A DNA stretch of 64,000 nt from an uncultured Prevotella sp. (GTDB lineage: Bacteria > Bacteroidota > Bacteroidia > Bacteroidales > Bacteroidaceae): NCBI GenBank assembly GCA_944319935.1, contig CALUFM010000028.1, positions 1 through 64,000 of the forward strand, given 5' to 3'. Position numbers and translations under genes: made by a program. Position 1 is the stretch's first letter, and each line of letters begins with the position of its first letter. The notes beneath the pieces were generated by a model. The model worked only from the letters and a program-made list of their open reading frames with translations, was not told where the DNA came from and searched no databases. This document shows, one piece after another, positions 7,416-16,918 of the stretch.

Positions 7416-7478
7416 ACAGTGCAAAGGTATGAATAATTATTGAATTTCCAAGGATACTTCAAATAAAAATCATCCGTT

Positions 7479-8126
7479 CTAACATTCTTTAAAGAAACCG
7501 TTGCTCCATTTAAAGGATTTTTGCTTAATTATGGCTTTTACTTCATTTCTCATGTCTTTTGTGGTGAACGGGATGTTTATGCTGAATGTCAGTGCTTGTC
7601 CTTTGTCGTCAAAGCCAGCATAAACCATTATGGGTTCGATGTATTTGCGTAACTCCTCAAATTTTGTTTCCGTCATGGTGTCAGGCTTGCAGGTAAATCC
7701 TGCCATAATGGAATCGGCATTGTTAATATCGGGCAAGCCATATCCATTTTCCAGTTGTTCCCATTCGGTGGAGTAAAAAGCTATTTCGCTTTCGGGCAGT
7801 GGAGATTTCATGGTTCTTACCATGCATATGATTTGTGTAGTGTCGTTGACGGGCAACAGTTTTATCTGCAAGCTTGAACTTTCGTTCAGGTCTATTCGCA
7901 CATAATCGTCGTTTCTTTTCCTTATTGTGGTGTTCCCGTTGAGTTCGTTCTTTACGCTCAACGAATCGTTTTCGTCGGTGAATTTGCTGATTTCTTCACG
8001 GCTGTTGTCATTTATGTATGGTATGATTTCCCGGGGGATGGTTTCAATGATTTTGGTTATGTTTGTTTGTGCTTTCGCCGTTATGGCACACATGAACAGT
8101 GTGGCGATAAAAATCAATGTTCTCAT
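7479..8126 (-). CDS. DUF3256 family protein
   Basis: A 215-residue secreted protein. Residues 1-19 form a signal peptide (MRTLIFIATLFMCAITAKAQ). The rest matches the Bacteroidales family DUF3256, with the pattern IIPYINDNSREEISKF early and SSSLQIKLLPVNDTTQIICM in the middle. No enzyme motif is visible and the family has no known function. It stands alone: the tRNA region lies downstream and a gene-free kilobase upstream. A weak minus-strand -7 like box, TAATATTG, lies at 8170-8177. The AT-rich composition matches the housekeeping part of the window, not the fimbrial island. Confidence 0.8.
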   Translation of the reverse strand: MRTLIFIATLFMCAITAKAQTNITKIIETIPREIIPYINDNSREEISKFTDENDSLSVKNELNGNTTIRKRNDDYVRIDLNESSSLQIKLLPVNDTTQIICMVRTMKSPLPESEIAFYSTEWEQLENGYGLPDINNADSIMAGFTCKPDTMTETKFEELRKYIEPIMVYAGFDDKGQALTFSINIPFTTKDMRNEVKAIIKQKSFKWSNGFFKEC

Positions 8127-8832
8127 CTTTGAAGTGTATTTGTTTTTTTATGTTTCGCTTTTGGTCTTGCAATATTACACTTTTATTTTGACACGGCCAA
8201 TGAATTTGCTTTATAATTTTTGTGGAGACAAAACATTCGTTGGCATGATGAGGATACCGGGATTTTTGTTTTGTTTAAATTTTAATGTCAAACAACGTTA
8301 ATGCGGCAACGTGACACATGTGCCGTTGGGGTGTCTATAAGCCGTTTTGTTTGATGAGGTTGGCGGATGGATGAAAATAAGCGATTGTTTAATGAAGACC
8401 TAAACGTTTGAATGCCAGTGTGATATGTATTCATGGCTTGTCTTTCAAATAAGAAAAGCTGGCTGAAAGGCCATGTTTTGCATTCCTTAAAACCGTAAAT
8501 GCGCGTTGAATTTGCCGTGAATGGGGTTGCGAAAGGCCGTCTGTTGCAGTCATGAAGGTCGTTGACGCTGTTTTTATGGTTGTTTGTTGCGTCGCTTTTG
8601 GTGTTTTTTGTACTTGGCCTATTCTATATTGTGAATTTTAGTTGTAAAGGAAACGGAATAAGCAGCGGACGTTCGATGCTTAAAAATGTATAAATGTGGT
8701 GTCGGCACCACGAGGGGCGTTTTTGGGTGATGGGCTTATCCTGTCTTTTTGTGTGCGTCATGAATTATTGTCATTTTGTATCAATTCTTTAATTTATGCG
8801 TTGAAAGATGATAGATAATCAGAAGTTTTTAA
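8127..8832. other. Gene-free AT-rich region
   Basis: No reading frame here looks like protein. The stretch contains a perfect small hairpin GTGGTG-TCGG-CACCAC (about 8697-8712) and scattered degenerate modules of the kind GAAAGGCCATGTTTTGCA (from about 8467), similar to modules in other gaps of this window. Confidence 0.5.
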
Positions 8833-8840
8833 TAATTTTG
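8833..8840 (+). promoter_or_regulatory. -7 box upstream of the ftsE-lysC operon
   Basis: TAATTTTG matches the Bacteroidota -7 consensus. No TTTG is found at 19-21 bp upstream. It would give ftsE a leader of about 270 nt. That leader contains a hairpin candidate, GTGCA ... TGCAC (about 9039-9058). Confidence 0.45.
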
Positions 8841-9114
8841 CAACTGATATACATGAGTTGGCATGGTAATGGTTTGTTGCTCGGGTTTCGCCTGATTTTT
8901 GGCTTGTTTTCGGGCTTGGATATGGCAAATCAGGTGTTTCTGGTAGCGAAAGATGATAGAATGCCAGTTCCTAACGTACAATACGCTAAGATATGGACGG
9001 GGTAAATCCGTACAGAATGCGGGTTGGGGCAGGTGACAGTGCATCCGCTTGTTTGCACCGCCTCGATAACCGGACGTGGCATAAGTTTGTTGTAACAATA
9101 TAAAACAAGGATAT

Positions 9115-9816
9115 ATGTTTGTTGATTATAAGAACGTAAGTATTTATCAAGATAGCGTCTGTGTTCTTGCCGGCGTTGACTTCCATGTAGAAGAGGGGGA
9201 GTTCATTTACATAATAGGGCATGTCGGGTCAGGCAAGAGTAGCCTGTTGAAGACCCTTTATTGCGAATTGGACGTATATGAAGGTGACGAGGCTGTCGTT
9301 TTGGGGCGCGACTTGTTGAAGATAAAGCGCAAGGGCGTGCCCGCATTGCGCAAGGAACTGGGGGTGATATTCCAAGACTTCCAGTTGTTGCACGACCGCA
9401 GCGTTTACAAAAACTTGCAGTTTGTTTTGAAAGCTACGGGCTGGAAAGGCAAGGCTGAGATGAATGAGCGCATCGACGAGGTGCTGGAATCGGTTGGCAT
9501 GTCTGACAAGAAGGAAAAGATGCCATACGAGCTTTCAGGCGGCGAACAGCAGCGTATCGCCATTGCACGTGCCATATTGAACAAGCCTAAGATGATAATA
9601 GCTGACGAGCCTACGGGCAACCTTGACCCTGAGACGGCCGACAACATTGTGAGTCTGCTGAAACAAATCAGCCTTACGGGTACGGCTGTGGTGATGTCAA
9701 CCCACAACCTGCCCATGCTTGACAAGTATCCAGGTGTCGTGTACCAATGCAAAGACGGACATCTGAACGACGTGACAGGCGAATATAACAAGATAAGCCT
9801 TACGGGCGATGAATAA
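9115..9816 (+). CDS. ftsE: Cell-division ABC ATPase FtsE
   Basis: A 233-residue ABC-type ATPase. FtsE works with membrane partner FtsX at the division site to control periplasmic peptidoglycan hydrolysis. Visible motifs: Walker [11 protein letters not shown]-loop VIFQDFQLL, signature LSGGEQQR, Walker [10 protein letters not shown] and switch His in MSTHN. The whole length is one nucleotide-binding domain, the usual FtsE size. It starts a tight operon and is followed 28 bp later by lysC. ftsX is not in this window, so the partner must be encoded elsewhere. Another small exporter ATPase (LolD/MacB type) is possible, but length and sequence fit FtsE best. Confidence 0.8.
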   Translation: MFVDYKNVSIYQDSVCVLAGVDFHVEEGEFIYIIGHVGSGKSSLLKTLYCELDVYEGDEAVVLGRDLLKIKRKGVPALRKELGVIFQDFQLLHDRSVYKNLQFVLKATGWKGKAEMNERIDEVLESVGMSDKKEKMPYELSGGEQQRIAIARAILNKPKMIIADEPTGNLDPETADNIVSLLKQISLTGTAVVMSTHNLPMLDKYPGVVYQCKDGHLNDVTGEYNKISLTGDE

Positions 9817-9844
9817 TTTAGGATAATAAATAAACACAAGAGTA

Positions 9845-11164
9845 ATGAAAGTAATGAAATTCGGAGGAACTTCTGTTGGCTCGCCGGAGCGTATGAAGAA
9901 TGTGTCCTCATTGATAACAAAGGACGGAGAACCCGTAATGGTCGTCCTGTCGGCAATGTCGGGAACGACAAATTCATTGATTGAAATATCTGATTATTTA
10001 TATAAGAAGAACCCCGAAGGCGCGAACGACGTCATCAACCGTCTGGAGAAGGTTTACATGCGCCATGTGGAAGAGCTGTATACCACTGAAAAGTGGAAGA
10101 ATGAGACAAGGGCGTTCCTGAAAAGCGAGTTTGAGTATTTGCGCTCGTTCACGAAGGACTTGTTCACCAGCTTTGAGGAAAAGAGCATTGTAGCCCAAGG
10201 TGAGATAATGAGTACCAACATGGTGGTCAATTACCTGAACGAGTGCGGCGTCGAGGCAACCTTGCTCTCGGCTTTGGACTATATGCGCACAGACAAGAAC
10301 GGAGAGCCAGACTTAGTGTATATAAAAGACAAGCTGCTAAAACTGCTTGAGCAAAACCACGGGAAGCAGGTTTATATCACCCAAGGCTTTATTTGCAGGA
10401 ATGCGTATGGCGAAGTAGACAATCTGCAGCGTGGCGGCAGCGATTATACGGCTTCGTTGATAGGCGCGGCTGTCAATGCGGACGAGATACAGATATGGAC
10501 AGACATTGACGGCATGCATAACAACGACCCGCGTGTTGTAGACAAGACCGAGGCCGTGCGTCAGCTTAATTTCGAGGAAGCGGCGGAGCTTGCTTATTTC
10601 GGAGCGAAGATTCTGCACCCGACTTGTGTGCAGCCGGCTAAATTTGCAGGCATACCTGTCAGGCTGCTTAACACGATGGAGCCAACAGCTCCCGGGACAA
10701 TCATCAACAATGAGACTGTTGCTGGTAAAATCAAGGCTGTGGCTGCCAAGGACAACATTACGGCCATAAAGATAAAGAGCAGCCGCATGTTGTTGGCAAC
10801 AGGCTTCTTGAGGAAGGTTTTTGAGATATTCGAGAGTTATCAAACGCCGATTGACATGATTGCGACCAGCGAGGTAGGTGTGTCGATGAGCATAGACAAT
10901 GCCACACATCTTAACGACATTGTGACTGAACTGAAGAAATACGGGACGGTTACGGTTGACCGCGACATGTGCATAATTTGTGTTGTCGGAGACTTGGATT
11001 GGAGCAATGTAGGTTTTGAGACGCTGGCTACTGAAGCGATGAAGAACATACCGGTGCGTATGATTTCATACGGAGGCAGTAATTATAACATCTCGTTCTT
11101 GATAAAGGAGTGTGACAAGAAGCGCGCTCTGCAAAGCCTGAGCGATACGTTGTTTAATAATTAA
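9845..11164 (+). CDS. lysC: Aspartate kinase, monofunctional
   Basis: A 439-residue cytoplasmic enzyme phosphorylating L-aspartate, the first step toward lysine, diaminopimelate, threonine and methionine. The kinase domain opens with [15 protein letters not shown] and contains [17 protein letters not shown] and [13 protein letters not shown], the ATP- and substrate-binding signatures. Residues from about 300 form the two ACT regulatory modules ([24 protein letters not shown]). No homoserine dehydrogenase domain is attached. The ATG at 9845 or 9854 could be the start. The gene lies 28 bp after ftsE and 17 bp before lysA, so both lysine-pathway genes are co-transcribed. Confidence 0.93.
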   Translation: MKVMKFGGTSVGSPERMKNVSSLITKDGEPVMVVLSAMSGTTNSLIEISDYLYKKNPEGANDVINRLEKVYMRHVEELYTTEKWKNETRAFLKSEFEYLRSFTKDLFTSFEEKSIVAQGEIMSTNMVVNYLNECGVEATLLSALDYMRTDKNGEPDLVYIKDKLLKLLEQNHGKQVYITQGFICRNAYGEVDNLQRGGSDYTASLIGAAVNADEIQIWTDIDGMHNNDPRVVDKTEAVRQLNFEEAAELAYFGAKILHPTCVQPAKFAGIPVRLLNTMEPTAPGTIINNETVAGKIKAVAAKDNITAIKIKSSRMLLATGFLRKVFEIFESYQTPIDMIATSEVGVSMSIDNATHLNDIVTELKKYGTVTVDRDMCIICVVGDLDWSNVGFETLATEAMKNIPVRMISYGGSNYNISFLIKECDKKRALQSLSDTLFNN

Positions 11165-11181
11165 TAAGGTGAGGTTAAGGT

Positions 11182-12342
11182 ATGAAAGGTTGTTTCCCAT
11201 TGAAAAAGTTTAAGGATATAGACACACCTTTTTATTATTATGACACGGCGTTGTTGCGTGAAACGTTGCGTGCGATAGTCAGTGAGACGGCAAGGCACGA
11301 AGGCTTTTGTGTGCATTACGCCGTAAAGGCCAATGCAAATCCGAAGCTCATGAATGCCATTTGCCAGGCGGGTCTTGGTGCCGATTGCGTCAGCGGTGGC
11401 GAAATACAGGCGTCGGTTGACGCTGGATTTCAGCCAAGCAAGATTGTTTTTGCCGGCGTTGGGAAAAGTGACAAGGAGATAAAACTTGGTTTGGCGAAAG
11501 AGATTTTTTGCTTCAACGTAGAGAGTGTGCCCGAACTTGAAGTCATAAACGGCTTGGCTGGGCAGATGAGCAAGGTTGCCAGGGTTGCATTCCGCATAAA
11601 TCCCAATGTAGGCGCGCACACCCACGCCAACATAACGACAGGTCTCGCTGAAAATAAGTTTGGCATAGCAATGGACGATATGCCTTTTGTCATTGAAAGG
11701 GTTTCTTCCATGAAGAATGTGAAGTTTGCAGGCCTGCATTTCCATATTGGCTCGCAAATATTGGACATGGGGGATTTTGCAGCTCTGTGTAACCGTATAA
11801 ACGACTTGCAGGATTGGTGTGACGTACGTCATGTGCCTGTTGAATTGATTAATGTCGGGGGGGGATTGGGGATTGATTATACTCATCCCAATAAAGTGCC
11901 GATACCAGATTTCAAATCGTATTTTGACACTTATGCCCGTCATTTGAAGCTGCGTAAAGGACAGACCGTACATTTTGAGCTTGGGCGTTCTGTTGTTGGG
12001 CAGTGTGGCTCTCTCATTTCCCGCGTGCTTTACGTAAAGCAAGGAGCGGTAAAACAATTTGTGATTGTTGACGCAGGTATGACTGACCTCATACGTCCCG
12101 CGCTTTACCAGGCTTATCACAAGATAGAGAATTTGTCGAGTGACGAGCCTGGTAAGACTTATGATGTTGTTGGGCCGGTCTGTGAGTCAAGCGACGTGTT
12201 TGCCAAGTCGGTTGATTTGAACGAATGCCACCGTGGCGACTTGATTGCAATACGTTCGGCTGGTGCTTATGGAGAGGCCATGGCGTCGCAATACAATTGC
12301 CGGCCTTTGCCTAAAGGGTATATTGCAGAGGAAATGCAATAA
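11182..12342 (+). CDS. lysA: Diaminopimelate decarboxylase
   Basis: A 386-residue PLP enzyme that decarboxylates meso-diaminopimelate to L-lysine, the last step of the pathway begun by lysC upstream. The PLP-binding lysine is in YAVKANAN (about residue 50). Further family motifs are LHFHIGSQ, NVGGGLGIDY, ELGRSVVG (where many homologues have EPGR), GPVCESSD with the active-site Cys, and AGAYGEAMAS. Length and order of motifs are normal for a fold-type III decarboxylase. An arginine or carboxynorspermidine decarboxylase is less likely given the lysC neighbour. Confidence 0.93.
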   Translation: MKGCFPLKKFKDIDTPFYYYDTALLRETLRAIVSETARHEGFCVHYAVKANANPKLMNAICQAGLGADCVSGGEIQASVDAGFQPSKIVFAGVGKSDKEIKLGLAKEIFCFNVESVPELEVINGLAGQMSKVARVAFRINPNVGAHTHANITTGLAENKFGIAMDDMPFVIERVSSMKNVKFAGLHFHIGSQILDMGDFAALCNRINDLQDWCDVRHVPVELINVGGGLGIDYTHPNKVPIPDFKSYFDTYARHLKLRKGQTVHFELGRSVVGQCGSLISRVLYVKQGAVKQFVIVDAGMTDLIRPALYQAYHKIENLSSDEPGKTYDVVGPVCESSDVFAKSVDLNECHRGDLIAIRSAGAYGEAMASQYNCRPLPKGYIAEEMQ

Positions 12343-12378
12343 TATCCAAGTTTAATCGTCTTAATAAAAAAGACATGT

Positions 12379-13518
12379 ATGTTTTTTGATGGTATAACAA
12401 TAGGGATTTGTGCCTGTTTGGCATTGTTGGCAGTCATATCTTTGCTGGCAGACACATTTTCCAAGAAGATTCCGACATGTGAAGACAAGATTGAAACAGG
12501 GCAGGGGCGTCCTGTTTCAGTCATTGTCATATCCGACAATAACGCCCGCGAATTGCAATCAGGCCTTCAAGCTTTCTTGTCTCAAGACTATCCTGCGGGT
12601 TATGAAGTGATAGTTGTTGTTGACAAGGATGAAGACGGCACAGGAGATGTGTTGAAGGCATACGGGAACGTGGAAAACTTGTATACCACATTTGTGCCAG
12701 ACTCGTCCCGTTATATGAGCAGGAGAAAGCTTGCGGTGACATTGGGCGTGAAAGCAGCCAAGCATGAGTTGGTTATATTGACTGACGCTACGTGTCGCCC
12801 GTTGTCGAGCAAATGGATTGGTACTATGGTGTCAAGCTGTACCAATGGCGTAGACATGGTTCTTGGTTACAGCAATTATGAGGAAGGAATAGAACACTCC
12901 AAGATGTTTTTCCGTTTCCATCGTGAGTATGCTTTGTTTCGTGAGGCTGTGTTCGGAACGGCTTACGGTATGGCAGGAAACAATCTTATGTTTAAGAAGA
13001 GCATGTTTATGTCAGGCAATGGATTCCAAGGAAACTTGAAATATCTTCGTGGCGAATATGATTTTCTTGTAAACAAGTATGCGTCAAAAGGCAATGTCGC
13101 TGTTGCTGTAAACGCGGATGCTTATGTCGTAGAGACTGTTCCTTCTAAGAAAGCGTGGCATGATAGAAATGTTTTTTACGTGGAGACACGCAAGCATTTG
13201 CGCAGAAGTTTTCGCCATCGGATGAATTTTTGCATCGACATGTTTTCTCTTCATGCATGTTTTCTTGCGTCATTAGGCTCGATGCTTTTTGCTGTTGTTA
13301 GTTCAAGGTGGATTGTTTTGGTACTTTCCATGCTGGCCTTGTGCGTTATGTTTTTTTCTCGTATTTGTCATGCCAAACATGCGATGCGGGTGTTCAATGT
13401 GTCAGTGCCTTTGTGGAAAGTTGTTCCTTTTGAACTTTGCATTGTGTGGCATGATTTGAAATACATGATAATCCACAAGTTTGCAGACAAATACGAGTTT
13501 ATAAGTCATAAATCCTGA
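12379..13518 (+). CDS. Membrane-anchored family 2 glycosyltransferase
   Basis: A 379-residue transferase, probably making an envelope glycan or glycolipid; donor and acceptor are unknown. Residues 5-25 form an N-terminal membrane helix. A GT-A domain follows with PVSVIVISDNNARELQ, VIVVVDKDEDGT and the region RKLAVTLGVKAAKHELVILT ending in DATC where the family usually has a DxD (here D-A-T). After a charged segment (RKHLRRSFRHRM) two membrane helices lie at about 290-335. It is 36 bp after lysA and 4 bp before the next gene, within the ftsE-fbp operon. Confidence 0.8.
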   Translation: MFFDGITIGICACLALLAVISLLADTFSKKIPTCEDKIETGQGRPVSVIVISDNNARELQSGLQAFLSQDYPAGYEVIVVVDKDEDGTGDVLKAYGNVENLYTTFVPDSSRYMSRRKLAVTLGVKAAKHELVILTDATCRPLSSKWIGTMVSSCTNGVDMVLGYSNYEEGIEHSKMFFRFHREYALFREAVFGTAYGMAGNNLMFKKSMFMSGNGFQGNLKYLRGEYDFLVNKYASKGNVAVAVNADAYVVETVPSKKAWHDRNVFYVETRKHLRRSFRHRMNFCIDMFSLHACFLASLGSMLFAVVSSRWIVLVLSMLALCVMFFSRICHAKHAMRVFNVSVPLWKVVPFELCIVWHDLKYMIIHKFADKYEFISHKS

Positions 13519-13522
13519 CAAC

Positions 13523-14776
13523 ATGAGAGTCCTGCATTTTATCCCAGATTTGGAGGTTGTATCTTCATCCAATCTTATGAATTATAAGTTGGCTTTGCTT
13601 AAAGACATGGCAGAGTCAACGGATGTTCATGTATTGACGTGTAATGCGGGAAATGTATCATTGGGTCGGGCGGTTGTATACGGATGCTCATCTGTAGGAA
13701 CTTTTGTCAAGCGTGGCAAGAAACGTATTGGCAAAGTGTTGGATAAGTTGAAGCCAGAAGTCGTACATATCCATGCAAGTTGGAATTATACCGCTTATTG
13801 CCTGTTTGACAGTTGTTTAAGACGAAAAATCCCAACGGTTGTAACTTTAGACCGTAGCCTTGAGCCTTGGCATGTATTGCACCATTATTGGTTGTGCAAA
13901 TTGCCGAAGTTAGTCTTGTTTCAACGTCGTATGTTGAAGGACGCGGTGGCCTTGCATGCTGTCTGCTTCCAGGAAAAATCATCCTTGCAGAGGTTTGCTT
14001 GGCATCCTCGTCTCAAACCGAAACATTGTATTAATGACAGGGTTGTAGAGATTGACGCCTATAACGTTGCAAATGGAACAGACTTGAAAGACATGGTGAG
14101 AGGGCTGTTGAGGCTTTATCGGAAAGTGGCAGACTCTTCTCCATTCCCACAAATGACAGAAGAGGAACGCCTTGTTGAAGACAAGCTTATGATGCTTGGT
14201 GTCAATGCAAGTCGTTTGGACATGGGGTTGATTTCAGGTGAGGTTGTTTCACAGATGCGTTCTTTCGACGAGAAATCTTGGCGTAAGGTGTTGCTTCATT
14301 CTGCAGATGAAGGGATATTGGATTACGTAAAGTCTGGTATGGTCAAAGTTGGCATACAGCCATCGATTAATCCGTATTCAATAGAACGTTTTTCATTACG
14401 TAAAGATGACAATGACACAAGAAGCAAAGTTGCGCGGAACTCAAAACTTTTAAGTTTAAAGAAAGACGGTGCATTGTCTGGATTTGAACTTGAACTGTGC
14501 GAGTGCTTGGTTTCCGTGATATTGATGGTTAGGCGTTCGTGTGTGCATAGGTCGGATTTTGTCAAACTATATGAGATGCTTCGTTTTAACGAATATGACG
14601 AGGATTTGGTTGAGGAGAAAATTAATAAGTTGGGACTTGGGGGCGAAGCCGCAAGCCTGTTTCAGATAATGAAAGAACGTTATGGTTTGGGGGAAGGGTT
14701 TATGTTTGCAGAGCCTTCAGATGGGAGAGAGACAGAAAAACTACGTTTAAAACTTTCTAAATCAGATATACAATGA
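13523..14776 (+). CDS. GT-B-like N-terminal half joined to an unrecognised C-terminal region
   Basis: A 417-residue protein. Residues 1-170 look like the acceptor half of a family 4 glycosyltransferase: MRVLHFIPDLEVVSSSNLMN at the start, PEVVHIHASWNYTAYC with the HIHxxW motif, IPTVVTLDRSLEPWH, and a later AVALHAVCFQEKSSL. The expected nucleotide-sugar half with the E-x7-E motif is missing. From about residue 190 the sequence is charged and helical (TEEERLVEDKLMMLGVNASR; DEDLVEEKINKLGLGG) and matches nothing I know. It may be a partner of the GT2 upstream rather than an enzyme. The stop overlaps the fbp start by 4 bp (ATGA), implying coupled translation. Confidence 0.6.
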   Translation: MRVLHFIPDLEVVSSSNLMNYKLALLKDMAESTDVHVLTCNAGNVSLGRAVVYGCSSVGTFVKRGKKRIGKVLDKLKPEVVHIHASWNYTAYCLFDSCLRRKIPTVVTLDRSLEPWHVLHHYWLCKLPKLVLFQRRMLKDAVALHAVCFQEKSSLQRFAWHPRLKPKHCINDRVVEIDAYNVANGTDLKDMVRGLLRLYRKVADSSPFPQMTEEERLVEDKLMMLGVNASRLDMGLISGEVVSQMRSFDEKSWRKVLLHSADEGILDYVKSGMVKVGIQPSINPYSIERFSLRKDDNDTRSKVARNSKLLSLKKDGALSGFELELCECLVSVILMVRRSCVHRSDFVKLYEMLRFNEYDEDLVEEKINKLGLGGEAASLFQIMKERYGLGEGFMFAEPSDGRETEKLRLKLSKSDIQ

Positions 14777-16758
14777 AAACATCTTTTCATGACATTGAAA
14801 ATGACATCAGGTATTTGCAACTGTTGTCTCAGTCATTCCCGACAATTGCTGATGCAAGTACTGAAATCATAAATTTGCAGGCAATACTCAATTTACCCAA
14901 AGGTACTGAGCATTTTCTTGCTGACTTGCATGGCGAATACAAGTCTTTCCAACATGTGTTGAAGAACGCTTCGGGAAACATAAAGAGGAAAGTGAATGAG
15001 ATATTCGGCAACGAGTTGCGTGAATCTGAGAAAAAAGAATTATGCACGCTCATATATTATCCGGAGGAAAAGCTCGAACTTGTCAAGGCAAACGAACCGG
15101 AACTGGATGACTGGTATCACATCACTATACACCAACTTGTGCGTATCTGTCGTGACGTTTCAAGCAAATATACGCGCTCGAAGGTGCGCAAGTCTTTGCC
15201 TGAAGACTTTTCTTATATCATAGAGGAATTGTTGCATGAACGGACTGACGATGTGGACAAGGCCGCTTATGTGAATGTTATAATCAGCACGATAATAACA
15301 ACCGGGCGCGCGGATGATTTCATTATTGCAATTTCCCATGTCATACAACGCCTTGCCATCGACCTTTTACACATCTTGGGTGATGTTTACGACCGAGGGC
15401 CTGGGGCGCATCTGATAATGGACATCCTCAGTGGTTATCATAACTGGGACATACAATGGGGCAACCACGACATACTTTGGATGGGGGCGTGTGCCGGCAA
15501 TGAGGCTTGTGTGTGCAACGTGATACGCCTGTCATTGAGATATGCCAATCTTGCCACGCTTGAAGAAGGCTATGGCATCAACCTTGTGCCGCTGGCAACA
15601 TTTGCGATGGAAAATTACGGCGACGACCCTTGTGAGGAGTTTCTTCCGAAGACCAGTGGCGGCAGTGCCGACATTGATGACAAGACGAGACGCCTTACCG
15701 CTCAGATGCACAAGGCGATAACCGTAATCCAGTTCAAGGTTGAGGCTGCGATAATATCACGCCATCCGGAATGGGGCATGCAAGACCGCCTCCTGTTAAA
15801 CAATGTTGACATGGAGAGGGGAGTGTGCGTGATAGACGGGGTTGAATATGAAATGAAGAGCTGTTCCTTCCCCACGGTGTCGCCTGATGACCCGTATCGC
15901 CTGACACCGGAAGAGGCGATTCTAATCGACAGGTTGACACACTCATTTGCGGTTAACGAGAAACTGCATAAGCATATCAGGCTGATGTTGAGCCATGGTT
16001 CGCTTTATACCATTATAAATGACAATCTCCTGTTTCATGCGTCAGTGCCGCTTGACGCGGACGGAAAGCTCAAGGACGTGGAGCTTTACAGTGGGCATAA
16101 GTTCTGTGGGCGTGAACTCATGAACCGGATTGACCGCATAATCCGCAGCGCATTCCAAACGGATACGGAACAGCAGGAAAAGACCTTTGCCAAAGACTAT
16201 TTCCTTTATCTTTGGTGCGGACGCGATTCCGTGTTGTTTGACAAGTCGAAGATGGCTACGTTTGAGCGTTATTTCTTGAAGGACAAAGAAACGTATAAAG
16301 AAGAAAAAGGCAATTATTTCAAGTTGCGTGACAATGAAAAGGTATGTGACTATATCCTTGACTCGTTTGGAGTGTCAGGCAAAAACCGTCATATAATCAA
16401 CGGCCATGTTCCCGTGCATGTGATGAGCGGGGAAAATCCAATTAAAGCTAACGGCAAACTGATGGTCATTGACGGCGGTTTTTCGCAGGCTTATCACAAA
16501 GAGACAGGCATTGCCGGATACACGCTTGTGTATCACAGTCGTGGTTTTCAGCTTGTGCAGCATGAGCCGTTTACAAGTACGGAGGATGCAATCCTGCGCG
16601 GGTCGGACATCAAGAGTACGACCCAAATCGTGGAAATGTCAGCTTATCGCATGCTTGTAGCGGATACAGACATCGGGCGTGAGCTGAAAACGCAAATCAA
16701 AGACCTTGAGAAGTTGCTCTTCGCTTACCGCCATGGTTTTATAAAGGAACGCAGATAG
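14773..16758 (+). CDS. fbp: Fructose-1,6-bisphosphatase class III
   Basis: A 661-residue metal-dependent phosphatase converting fructose-1,6-bisphosphate to fructose-6-phosphate in gluconeogenesis. The length and calcineurin-like metallophosphatase motifs define class III: FLADLHGEYKSFQHVL, DVYDRGPGAHLIMD, QWGNHDILWMG, and later NGHVPVHV and VIDGGFSQAYHK. Start and stop are clear. The ATG overlaps the preceding stop in ATGA. It is the last gene of the ftsE-lysC-lysA-GT2-GT operon and is followed by a palindromic terminator candidate. Confidence 0.95.
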   Translation: MKTSFHDIENDIRYLQLLSQSFPTIADASTEIINLQAILNLPKGTEHFLADLHGEYKSFQHVLKNASGNIKRKVNEIFGNELRESEKKELCTLIYYPEEKLELVKANEPELDDWYHITIHQLVRICRDVSSKYTRSKVRKSLPEDFSYIIEELLHERTDDVDKAAYVNVIISTIITTGRADDFIIAISHVIQRLAIDLLHILGDVYDRGPGAHLIMDILSGYHNWDIQWGNHDILWMGACAGNEACVCNVIRLSLRYANLATLEEGYGINLVPLATFAMENYGDDPCEEFLPKTSGGSADIDDKTRRLTAQMHKAITVIQFKVEAAIISRHPEWGMQDRLLLNNVDMERGVCVIDGVEYEMKSCSFPTVSPDDPYRLTPEEAILIDRLTHSFAVNEKLHKHIRLMLSHGSLYTIINDNLLFHASVPLDADGKLKDVELYSGHKFCGRELMNRIDRIIRSAFQTDTEQQEKTFAKDYFLYLWCGRDSVLFDKSKMATFERYFLKDKETYKEEKGNYFKLRDNEKVCDYILDSFGVSGKNRHIINGHVPVHVMSGENPIKANGKLMVIDGGFSQAYHKETGIAGYTLVYHSRGFQLVQHEPFTSTEDAILRGSDIKSTTQIVEMSAYRMLVADTDIGRELKTQIKDLEKLLFAYRHGFIKERR

Positions 16759-16770
16759 GTTTCTTGACAA

Positions 16771-16819
16771 GCGGCTTTTTACGCTGTGAAAGGCATCCTT
16801 TTACAATGTGAAAAGCCGC
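16771..16819 (+). terminator. Hairpin after fbp
   Basis: GCGGCTTTT (16771-16779) pairs with AAAAGCCGC (16811-16819). Inside, TGT-AAAGG and CCTTT-ACA form a second pair. The following tail is only weakly T-rich. The sequence also belongs to the dispersed AAAAGCC-type modules of this window. Confidence 0.45.
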
Positions 16820-16918
16820 GTTTCAAATCCTATTATGTGGCTTTTTGCAAGCAACATTGATTTTGTTGTCTTTTTTGATGATGCAAGGTTGCTCTTCGCT
16901 TAATGGATTTTTGATAAA

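Noticed and set aside
8808..9005. 65-codon plus-strand frame upstream of ftsE
   Set aside because: It overlaps the -7 box at 8833, has no family resemblance and starts without support. I treat the area as leader sequence.
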